8,394 nucleotides of DNA from Candidatus Anoxychlamydiales bacterium (GTDB lineage: Bacteria > Chlamydiota > Chlamydiia > Chlamydiales > SM23-39), in contig JAAKFX010000069.1 in the NCBI GenBank assembly GCA_011064865.1, forward strand, positions 1 through 8,394, read 5' to 3'. Both the position numbers and the translations under genes were made by a program. The notes beneath the pieces are model-generated. The model saw nothing but the letters and a program-made list of their open reading frames with translations. It made no database searches and was not told the DNA's origin. Below are positions 1 to 6,040 of this stretch, one piece after another. Numbering within the stretch: the stretch's first letter is position 1; each line of letters opens with the position of its first letter.

Positions 1-154
1 GAGTGCAAAAGTTTCATTTGAAGATGGGATAAGCAAATTATTAGATCACATTGAAGACTTTAAAGATGCTCCTGTTTGGGATGAAAAAAGTATTGAAAAG
101 GCAACAAAGAATTGGTTTAAATATTTAACCCTTAACCAAGAACAAAAAATATGA
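1..154 (+). CDS. C-terminal fragment of an NAD-dependent SDR sugar epimerase/dehydratase (5' end outside window)
   Basis: The frame that starts at base 2 is open for 50 codons and stops at TGA 152-154. It is the tail of a gene that begins before the window. The visible residues include VSFEDGISKLLDHI, then VWDEKSIEKATKNWFKYL. This pattern (an 'F.dGi..l' helix, then 'W....I..AT..Wf.yL') is what I know from the C-termini of extended short-chain dehydrogenases that epimerise or dehydrate nucleotide sugars. The NAD-binding fold and catalytic Tyr/Lys lie outside the window, so substrate and exact reaction cannot be read. Its stop overlaps the next start (ATGA), which suggests translational coupling to the isomerase gene and a shared nucleotide-sugar pathway. 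The family call is from a short tail only and is moderately sure. Confidence 0.6.
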   Translation, partial: SAKVSFEDGISKLLDHIEDFKDAPVWDEKSIEKATKNWFKYLTLNQEQKI

Positions 155-750
155 TTTATAAAAGATTAGAAGAATTTAAAAATATTATCTTAGATACTAC
201 ATGCACAACTGAAAGAGATTTAATTGATATTGATCAGAGCTTTTCATTATTTAAAAATTATTTGCTTCAAACAAAAAAAAATGATGGTTTAACTTATATA
301 ATAGGTAATGGTGGTAGTGCTGGTATTGCTTCTCATTTTTGTAATGATTTAGTTAAAGCTTTAAAAATTCCGGCAAGCACTTTAGTAGATACAAATGTTT
401 TAACATGTTTGGCTAATGATTTTGGATATGAAAAATGCTACAGCGAAGCTCTAAAGATTAATTTAAAAAAACAAGATCTTTTAGTTGCGATTAGTAGCTC
501 TGGAAACTCTTTAAATATTATAAATGCATGCAAAGTTGCTAAAGAAAAGGGAGCAAAAGTAATAACTTTTTCTGGATTTGATTCTGTTAATCCTCTAAGA
601 CAACTCGGTGATTTAAACTTTTGGCTTGGTAGAATTGATTATGGTTTAGTGGAAATGGGTCATTTATTTCTTCTTCATTCCGTTATTGATCTTTTTGAAA
701 AAATTAAAAATATAAAAAAATCAGATTTGGTTTCTATAAAAAATGTATAA
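151..750 (+). CDS. gmhA: SIS-domain phosphoheptose isomerase (GmhA-like)
   Basis: A 199-residue single-SIS-domain protein, close to the length of E. coli GmhA (about 192). GmhA is a cytoplasmic enzyme that converts D-sedoheptulose 7-phosphate to D-glycero-D-manno-heptose 7-phosphate, the first step of heptose synthesis. Visible signatures are GNGGS at 52-56, HFCNDL at 62-67, CLANDFGYE at 86-94, the phosphosugar-binding SSSGNS at 115-120 and EMGHLFLLH at 168-176. Aligned by eye to E. coli GmhA, the zinc ligands H61, E65, Q172 and H180 fall on H62, D66, E168 and H176, so two ligands are replaced by similar acidic residues. This places it in a GmhA-like subgroup common in polysaccharide loci, and a different ketose phosphate substrate is possible. 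The start overlaps the upstream stop by 4 bases and its own end overlaps the next gene by 8. The symbol names the family; strict orthology is not shown. Confidence 0.82.
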   Translation: MIYKRLEEFKNIILDTTCTTERDLIDIDQSFSLFKNYLLQTKKNDGLTYIIGNGGSAGIASHFCNDLVKALKIPASTLVDTNVLTCLANDFGYEKCYSEALKINLKKQDLLVAISSSGNSLNIINACKVAKEKGAKVITFSGFDSVNPLRQLGDLNFWLGRIDYGLVEMGHLFLLHSVIDLFEKIKNIKKSDLVSIKNV

Positions 751-2272
751 CAAAATAAAAAGTTTAGAAGAGATTGAAAAAGTATTAAAGAAGCATAAGA
801 AGAAGGGTGAGAAGGTCGTTCAGTGTCATGGTGTTTTTGATCTTTTACATCCAGGTCATATTAGACATTTTAAAGAAGCTAAAAAAAAAGGAGATAAGTT
901 AGTTGTTAGCATTACTCCTGATAAGTTTGTGAATAAAGGCCCTGGTCGGCCTGCTTTTAATGAAAAATTAAGATTAGAATCGATAGCAGCCTTGTCTTCT
1001 GTTGATTATGTTGTAATGAATAATTCAAAAGATGCAATCAATGCAATAAAATCTATAAAGCCTGATTTTTACGTAAAAGGAAAAGAATACAAAGATGCAA
1101 AAAGGGATGTTACAGGGAAAATTGTAGATGAAGAGCTTGAGGTAAAAGCAAATGGCGGTCAAATTTATTTCACTGATGACATAGTTTTTAGCTCTTCTTC
1201 TTTGATCAATAAATATGTTGAACCGATTTCGGAAGAAGCAAAGGGTTTTATTGAGAAATTAAAAGTTCAATATTCGATTGAACAAATATTAGAAAAGATA
1301 AAAAAATTATCTTCATTAAAAGTATTAATTATTGGCGATGCGATCATTGATGAATATCAATATGTTGACTTGCTCGGTCAATCTGCTAAAGGACAACATT
1401 TAGTTGCAAGTTGCAAAGATTCAGAAACATTCTTGGGTGGATCTTTAATAATTGCGAATCATATATCTGAATTTTCTGATAATGTTACTCTTCTTACAAA
1501 CTTAGGTAAAAATTGCAGACACTTAGACTTTATTGATAAAAATTTAAATGAAAAGGTTAAGTTATCCTCTGTTTTTAATGGAACCCATTCAACCTTGCAT
1601 AAAAAAAGATATGTTTTAAAAGATGGAAAACATTTATCAAAACTTTTTGAAACTTATTCTTCGAATGAAGATTTATTAGATCAAAATAATATCGAAAAAG
1701 TTAAAACTTTTATTAAAAAAGAGGCTAACAATTTTGATCTTGTTCTAGTTTGTGATTTTGGTAATGGTTTTTTGAATGCAGAATTAAAAAGTGAGATTTC
1801 ACAGGTGAATTCATTTTTAGCTGTTAATTCTCAAGTCAATAGTGGAAATAGAGGATTCAATGTAATTACTCAATATGATAGGGCAGATTTTATTTCTTTG
1901 AATGGGCCGGAGATAAGATTAGCTGCTCATGATAAGGAAAGTTCTCTTGAAGAAGTAACGAAAAAAATTGCTTTGCAAATGAAATGCAATAATGTTGGAG
2001 TGACTTTAGGTGTCAGAGGAAGTTATTGTTTTTCTTCTAGTGATAATATTTCTGAAATTGTTCCTGCTTTTGCGACAAATATAGTGGATAGAGTAGGCGC
2101 TGGAGATAGCTTTTTTTCTTTAGCTGCTTTATGTATGGCAAAAGGATATTCTTCGGTTTTTTCCTCATTTATTGGATCAATAGCAGCTGCAATCGATGTC
2201 AATATCATAGGAAATAAAGAACATATTAAAAAAGAAGGTTTTTTAAAGTTTTTAGTAAGGATGTTTAAATGA
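743..2272 (+). CDS. Bifunctional sugar nucleotidyltransferase / PfkB-type sugar kinase (HldE-like, reversed domain order)
   Basis: A 509-residue cytoplasmic enzyme with two domains. Residues about 20-160 are a cytidylyltransferase-fold nucleotidyltransferase: HGVFDLLHPGH at 29-39 holds the HxGH nucleotide-binding motif, KGPGRPAF is at 65-72, YVKGKEY at 110-116, and a serine-rich SSSSLI at 150-155 matches the second family motif. Residues about 192-495 are a ribokinase/PfkB kinase: IIGDAIIDEY at 196-205, the glycine pair GG at 232-233, and DRVGAGDSFF at 449-458 with D455 as predicted catalytic base. In E. coli HldE (heptose 7-phosphate 1-kinase plus ADP-heptose synthase) the kinase comes first; here the order is reversed. 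By family it should phosphorylate a sugar phosphate at C1 and couple the resulting sugar-1-phosphate to a nucleotide, after a phosphatase step whose gene is not in view. Which nucleotide is used is unknown. It overlaps its neighbours by 8 bases upstream and 4 downstream. No good Shine-Dalgarno precedes its ATG, so coupling to the isomerase gene is likely. Confidence 0.85.
   Translation: MYNKIKSLEEIEKVLKKHKKKGEKVVQCHGVFDLLHPGHIRHFKEAKKKGDKLVVSITPDKFVNKGPGRPAFNEKLRLESIAALSSVDYVVMNNSKDAINAIKSIKPDFYVKGKEYKDAKRDVTGKIVDEELEVKANGGQIYFTDDIVFSSSSLINKYVEPISEEAKGFIEKLKVQYSIEQILEKIKKLSSLKVLIIGDAIIDEYQYVDLLGQSAKGQHLVASCKDSETFLGGSLIIANHISEFSDNVTLLTNLGKNCRHLDFIDKNLNEKVKLSSVFNGTHSTLHKKRYVLKDGKHLSKLFETYSSNEDLLDQNNIEKVKTFIKKEANNFDLVLVCDFGNGFLNAELKSEISQVNSFLAVNSQVNSGNRGFNVITQYDRADFISLNGPEIRLAAHDKESSLEEVTKKIALQMKCNNVGVTLGVRGSYCFSSSDNISEIVPAFATNIVDRVGAGDSFFSLAALCMAKGYSSVFSSFIGSIAAAIDVNIIGNKEHIKKEGFLKFLVRMFK
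2256..2261 (+). promoter_or_regulatory. Ribosome binding site for the E1 alpha gene
   Basis: TAAGGA lies 7 bases before the ATG at 2269, inside the last codons of the kinase gene. It is one of the better Shine-Dalgarno matches in the run. It supports the ATG at 2269, which forms an ATGA overlap with the upstream stop. Another ATG at 2261 is out of frame with this gene. Confidence 0.6.
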
Positions 2273-3252
2273 AAAGAGCTCATTCAGAAACCTTCTATAT
2301 AGATCTATATACACAAATGCTTAAGATTCGTCTGATTGAAGAGCACATTGCAAATGAATATTCAAAAGGTTATATGCGTTGTCCAACTCATCTTAGCATT
2401 GGCCAAGAGGCAATTGCTGTTGGAGTGTGTAATTGTTTAAAAGATAGCGATTATGTTTTGAGCAATCATAGAGCGCATGCTCACTATTTAGCAAAAGGTG
2501 GCTCATTAAAAAAAATGGCATCAGAGATAATGGGAAAGGCAGCTGGGTGTTCTAGTGGCAGGGGAGGTTCTATGCACCTCGTTGATTTAGAAAAAGGATT
2601 TTTAGGATCAACTCCAATTGTTGCTGGAACAATTCCGATTGCGGTCGGTGTTGCTTTGGCTTCTCAAATGAAAAATGAAGATAGCATTACAGTAGTATTT
2701 TTAGGTGAAGGAGCAACTGAGACAGGAGTTTTTTCTGAGAGTCTTAATTTTGCAGCATTAAAAAATTTACCGATTATTTTTGTTTGTGAAAATAATTTTT
2801 ATTCTGTGTATTCACCAATTCAAGTTAGACAAGCAAAAAATAGAGATAGAATTAAAATTGCAAAAGCTCATGGGCTTTATGCAAAAAAAGAAGAAAATGG
2901 TAATGATGTTTTAAAAGTATATTCCTCAATGCAAGATAGTATTGAAGTGATGCGGGAAAATAAAACACCTGTCTATTTAGAATTCGACACTTATAGATAT
3001 AGAGAACATTGTGGGCCTAATGTAGATGATGACTTAAATTATAGGCCTAAAAAGGAATATGAATATTGGTTAAAAAATTGCCCAATAAGTAATTTTGAAA
3101 AATTCTTACTAAAGGAAAACAAACTAACGAAAAAAGATTTAGAGCAATTTAAGGAAGAAATTTCATTAGAGATCAAAAAAACTTTTGAGTTTGCTAAGAA
3201 TTCTAATTTTTCGAGTTTTAATTTAAAAAGTGAAGAAAAAATTTATTCGTAA
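2269..3252 (+). CDS. Thiamine diphosphate-dependent E1 component, alpha subunit (AcoA/PdhA-like)
   Basis: A 327-residue cytoplasmic protein, full length for a bacterial E1 alpha. NHRAHAHYLAKGG (66-78) and GRGGSMHL (98-105) match the acetoin/pyruvate dehydrogenase E1 alpha pattern. The thiamine diphosphate motif starts GEGATETG (146-153), continues with N160 and ends at ENN (174-176); the usual GDG has become GEG. In the classical family this subunit pairs with E1 beta, binds the cofactor and decarboxylates a 2-oxo acid before transfer to lipoyl E2. The later loop, normally RGHS plus a serine-rich segment in pyruvate dehydrogenase E1 alpha, reads REHCGPNVDDDLNYR (245-259), so that histidine/serine region is changed. 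No E2 or E3 gene follows. The next gene is its beta partner, 3 bases downstream. A role in sugar assembly (decarboxylation or C2 transfer) is inferred from context only. Family certain, substrate unknown. Confidence 0.85.
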   Translation: MKRAHSETFYIDLYTQMLKIRLIEEHIANEYSKGYMRCPTHLSIGQEAIAVGVCNCLKDSDYVLSNHRAHAHYLAKGGSLKKMASEIMGKAAGCSSGRGGSMHLVDLEKGFLGSTPIVAGTIPIAVGVALASQMKNEDSITVVFLGEGATETGVFSESLNFAALKNLPIIFVCENNFYSVYSPIQVRQAKNRDRIKIAKAHGLYAKKEENGNDVLKVYSSMQDSIEVMRENKTPVYLEFDTYRYREHCGPNVDDDLNYRPKKEYEYWLKNCPISNFEKFLLKENKLTKKDLEQFKEEISLEIKKTFEFAKNSNFSSFNLKSEEKIYS

Positions 3253-3255
3253 ACT

Positions 3256-4326
3256 ATGAGAAAAATAACATTTGCAAAAGCAATTCTAGAGGCAACCGAT
3301 CAAATAATGGCAATTGATAAAAGCGTTTATTTGATGGGACTTGGTGTGCCTGATCCTAAAGGAATTTTTGGAACTACAGTTGGGTTGCAAAAAAAATACT
3401 CAGAAAAAAGAGTATTTGATATGCCTATTTCTGAAAACGCAATGACAGGGGTTTGTATAGGATCGGCTATTAGGGGAATGAGACCAATAATAACACATCA
3501 AAGAGCAGATTTTTTTTTCCTAGCTTTTGATCAGTTAATAAATAATGCATCGAAATGGCATTATATGTTCGCAAATCAAATGAATGTTCCTATGGTGGTA
3601 AGATTAATAGTTGGACAAGGGTGGGGACAAGGTCCGCAGCACTCTCAATCTATTCATAGTATGCTTGCCCATATTCCAGGACTAAAAATAGTGATGCCAT
3701 CAAATCCATATGATGCAAAAGGACTTTTAGTATCGGCTGTAAAAGATAATAATCCAGTTATTTTTATAGAGCATAGATGGTTACATAATATTGAAGGTTT
3801 TGTTCCAGAAGATATTTATGAAGTTGAGATTGGAAAGGCTAAAAAAATATCAACTGGAAATGATATAACTATAATTTCATTATCAAATATGACATTTGAA
3901 GCTTGGAAAGCTGTATCTTCTTTAGAAAAGGAAAATATTTCTGTTGATCTTATAGATGTTCGATCTGTTAAACCGCTTGATAAAGATATGATTTTGGAAT
4001 CAGTTAAAAAAACTGGAAAAGTAATTATAGTTGATCCTGATTGGAAAACTCTAGGGTTTAGCTCAGAGATAATGGCTCTAATTTGTGAAGAAGCTTTTTC
4101 TTACTTAAAAAAACCACCTGTTCGAATCACATATCCAGATAGATTTGTTCCTACAAGCTGGACTTTATCAAACTTTTATTATCCATCTAGCAAAGAAATA
4201 GAAATTAAAGCATTAGAGTTAATGGATAAAAATTCTTTTGCAGCGGAATTAAAAAAGAAATTAGAAAAAATGAGATCTTCTCAGCCCTTAGATACTCCAG
4301 ATAAAAATTTTAAAGGCCCTTTTTAA
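3256..4326 (+). CDS. Thiamine diphosphate-dependent E1 component, beta subunit (transketolase-like pyrimidine-binding domain)
   Basis: A 356-residue partner of the preceding alpha subunit. The N-terminal pyrimidine-binding domain (about 5-180) has PISENAMTG (57-65), where E60 aligns with the glutamate that activates the thiamine aminopyrimidine ring. It then has GQGPQHSQS (124-132), with H129 at the position of the conserved active-site histidine, and HIPGLKIVMPSNPYDAKGLL (139-158), a hallmark of E1 beta. The C-terminal transketolase-type domain follows (about 200-320), with VDLIDVRSVKPLD and a YPDRFVP/FYYPS stretch. A short tail ending TPDKNFKGPF extends past the usual E1 beta end. Catalytic residues look intact, so an active alpha/beta enzyme is likely. 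The ATG sits 3 bases after the alpha stop with only a weak purine tract (GAAGAAAAA, about 3232-3240) upstream, which suggests coupled translation and a matched subunit ratio. The acceptor substrate is unknown. Confidence 0.86.
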   Translation: MRKITFAKAILEATDQIMAIDKSVYLMGLGVPDPKGIFGTTVGLQKKYSEKRVFDMPISENAMTGVCIGSAIRGMRPIITHQRADFFFLAFDQLINNASKWHYMFANQMNVPMVVRLIVGQGWGQGPQHSQSIHSMLAHIPGLKIVMPSNPYDAKGLLVSAVKDNNPVIFIEHRWLHNIEGFVPEDIYEVEIGKAKKISTGNDITIISLSNMTFEAWKAVSSLEKENISVDLIDVRSVKPLDKDMILESVKKTGKVIIVDPDWKTLGFSSEIMALICEEAFSYLKKPPVRITYPDRFVPTSWTLSNFYYPSSKEIEIKALELMDKNSFAAELKKKLEKMRSSQPLDTPDKNFKGPF

Positions 4327-4331
4327 AATAC

Positions 4332-4337
4332 AAGGAA
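4332..4337 (+). promoter_or_regulatory. Ribosome binding site for the second SDR gene
   Basis: AAGGAA lies 7 bases before the ATG at 4345 in the 18-base gap after the E1 beta stop. It supports that start. The following gene has a similar leader (AGGAAATTTT before its ATG). Confidence 0.65.
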
Positions 4338-4344
4338 ATTTTTT

Positions 4345-5334
4345 ATGAATAAAGTTGTTGTTATAGGTAGTAATTCGTTTTCAGGAAGTGATTTTATAGA
4401 TTTGTTATTAGAAAAACAAAATTATCAAGTAATAGGAATTAGTAGATCTTTAGAAAAATCTAAAGAGTTTTTACCTTATAAAAAAAGAAATTTAGATAAT
4501 TTTAATTTCTATCAAATCGATTTAAATCATGATCTGGAGAAATTAGAATCTATTTTAGATGAATTTAGACCTGATTACATCGTAAACTTTGCAGCTCAAA
4601 GCGAAGTTGCTCCAAGTTGGAAAAATCCTCATCATTGGTTTCAAACAAATGCAGTTGGAATTACAAATTTAGCAAATATTTTAAAAGATAAAAAATATTT
4701 AAAAAAATATGTGCATATATCATCTCCAGAAGTTTATGGAACATGCGTAGGATTTATTAAAGAAGATCATCCAATCAATCCGTCAACTCCATATGCAGCT
4801 TCAAAAGCAGCGGGAGATTTATCATTATTTACCTTCTATAAAAACTTTGATTTTCCTCTTGTTATAGTAAGAGCTACGAATGTTTATGGAGCTTATCAAC
4901 AGCTATTTAAGATAATTCCAAGATCCATTATTTATATGAAACAGGGAAAAAAAATAGAATTGCATGGTGGTGGAAAAGCTGTAAAATCTTACATTCATAT
5001 AAGAGATGTATCCAATGGTGAATTATCAATAATGGAGAAAGGAAAGGCTGGTGAGATCTACCACATATCACCAGATAAAGGAATTGCCGTTAAAGATCTG
5101 GTAAAACAAATAGCGGATTCAATGAATGTTAACTTTGATGATATTGTCATTAATGTCGAAGAAAGATTAGGACAAGATAAAGCCTATACGATAGATTCTT
5201 CAAAAATAAGAAATGAACTAGGTTGGATTCCTAAAATTGATCTAGATGTTGGAATAAAGAAAACAATTAATTGGATAGATGAATTTTATTCTATTATAAA
5301 GGCGCAGTCTTTAGAATATTTACATATTGAATAA
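4345..5334 (+). CDS. NAD-dependent SDR nucleotide-sugar dehydratase/epimerase (RmlB/Gmd-like)
   Basis: A 329-residue extended short-chain dehydrogenase, expected to act on a nucleotide-linked sugar in the cytoplasm. The N-terminal Rossmann motif VIGSNSFSG (6-14) keeps the first and last glycines of GxxGxxG but has Ser at the middle one. NFAAQSEV is at 81-88. The catalytic Tyr/Lys pair is Y150xxxK154 in PYAASKAAGD, with S126/S127 as candidate serine. RATNVYGAYQQLFKIIP, the HGGGKAVKSYIHIRDV segment and the C-terminal LGWIPKIDLDVGIKKTINW follow the RmlB (dTDP-glucose 4,6-dehydratase) and Gmd pattern. RmlB has TDEVYG at the active site; here it is SPEVYG (127-132), so the aspartate acid is replaced by proline while the glutamate E129 stays. 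That leaves 4,6-dehydratase versus epimerase open. It lies after the E1 pair and before a methyltransferase, consistent with tailoring of the activated sugar. Family secure, reaction not. Confidence 0.82.
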   Translation: MNKVVVIGSNSFSGSDFIDLLLEKQNYQVIGISRSLEKSKEFLPYKKRNLDNFNFYQIDLNHDLEKLESILDEFRPDYIVNFAAQSEVAPSWKNPHHWFQTNAVGITNLANILKDKKYLKKYVHISSPEVYGTCVGFIKEDHPINPSTPYAASKAAGDLSLFTFYKNFDFPLVIVRATNVYGAYQQLFKIIPRSIIYMKQGKKIELHGGGKAVKSYIHIRDVSNGELSIMEKGKAGEIYHISPDKGIAVKDLVKQIADSMNVNFDDIVINVEERLGQDKAYTIDSSKIRNELGWIPKIDLDVGIKKTINWIDEFYSIIKAQSLEYLHIE

Positions 5335-5339
5335 TATTT

Positions 5340-5345
5340 AGGAAA
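5340..5345 (+). promoter_or_regulatory. Ribosome binding site for the methyltransferase gene
   Basis: AGGAAA ends 4 bases before the ATG at 5350, in the 15-base gap after the SDR gene. The core AGGA (5340-5343) is 6 bases from the start. It supports the chosen ATG. Confidence 0.6.
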
Positions 5346-5349
5346 TTTT

Positions 5350-6009
5350 ATGGGACAAGAAATTAATTTATTAGAAAATTATCCAAAAGCAAAAAGAGAT
5401 ATATCATCAAGAAAAAATTTAAAAACTAAAGAAGATAGAGAATTAGCAAGACAATTTGGAAAAGCTTTTTTTGATGGAGATAGAAAAAATGGTTATGGTG
5501 GCTTTTTATATAATCCAAGATTTTGGCAGCCAGTAATTCCAACATTCAAAAAATTTTATGATTTAACTTCCGAAAATAAAATATTAGATGTTGGAGCTGC
5601 TAAAGGATTTATGCTTTATGATTTTACTGAAATAATTCCTGGAATTGAAGTAAAAGGTATTGATATATCCTCCTATGCTGTTGAAAATGCAATAGAATCT
5701 ATTACGACGCATCTAAAAGTTGCTGATGCAAGAGAGCTTCCTTATGAAGATAATTCTTTTGATTTGGTGATTTCTATTAATACAGTTCATAATTTAGAGA
5801 AAGAAGATTTAGCTAAAGCTCTTTTAGAAATACAAAGAGTTTCTAAAAAAAATAGTTTTATAACTGTAGATGCTTATCAAAATGAAGAAGAAAAAGAACT
5901 TATGTATGCCTGGAATTTAACAGCAAAAACAATCATGCATGTAGATGAATGGAAAAAGTTTTTTAAAGATGTTGGTTACACCGGCGATTATTATTGGTTC
6001 ATGCCTTAA
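5350..6009 (+). CDS. Class I SAM-dependent methyltransferase
   Basis: A 219-residue cytoplasmic protein with a seven-stranded Rossmann methyltransferase fold. Motif I is ILDVGAAKGF (78-87), with GAAKG in place of the common GxGxG. The acidic residue at the end of strand 2 is D105 in GIDIS (103-107). VADARELPYEDNSFDLVISI (124-143) covers motifs II to IV. The first 70 residues form a charged N-terminal extension with a NGYGGFLYNPRFWQPV stretch (48-63), which I associate with methyltransferases of polysaccharide loci. By context it probably methylates the sugar made by this cluster, but O-, N- or C-methylation cannot be told from sequence. A good Shine-Dalgarno fixes the start. The C-terminal end at YYWFMP is short but the core fold looks complete. 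Confidence 0.8.
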   Translation: MGQEINLLENYPKAKRDISSRKNLKTKEDRELARQFGKAFFDGDRKNGYGGFLYNPRFWQPVIPTFKKFYDLTSENKILDVGAAKGFMLYDFTEIIPGIEVKGIDISSYAVENAIESITTHLKVADARELPYEDNSFDLVISINTVHNLEKEDLAKALLEIQRVSKKNSFITVDAYQNEEEKELMYAWNLTAKTIMHVDEWKKFFKDVGYTGDYYWFMP

Positions 6010-6040
6010 GAAAGAAAAAATCAAAAATGGAATTTAATTT

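Noticed and set aside
881..889. Run of nine A bases inside the kinase/nucleotidyltransferase gene (another at 273-281 in the isomerase gene), possible slippage or frameshift site
   Set aside because: Both proteins read through in one frame with conserved motifs on each side. Such runs are expected in AT-rich lysine codons.
2023..2283. Open frame of 86 codons on the minus strand
   Set aside because: It lies opposite the kinase domain, whose GAGD motif is in the plus-strand frame. The minus-strand protein shows no recognisable domain.
3516..3524. Long T run in the E1 beta gene as an internal terminator or slippery site
   Set aside because: No GC-rich hairpin precedes it, and the frame encodes the expected RADFFFLAFDQ of E1 beta.
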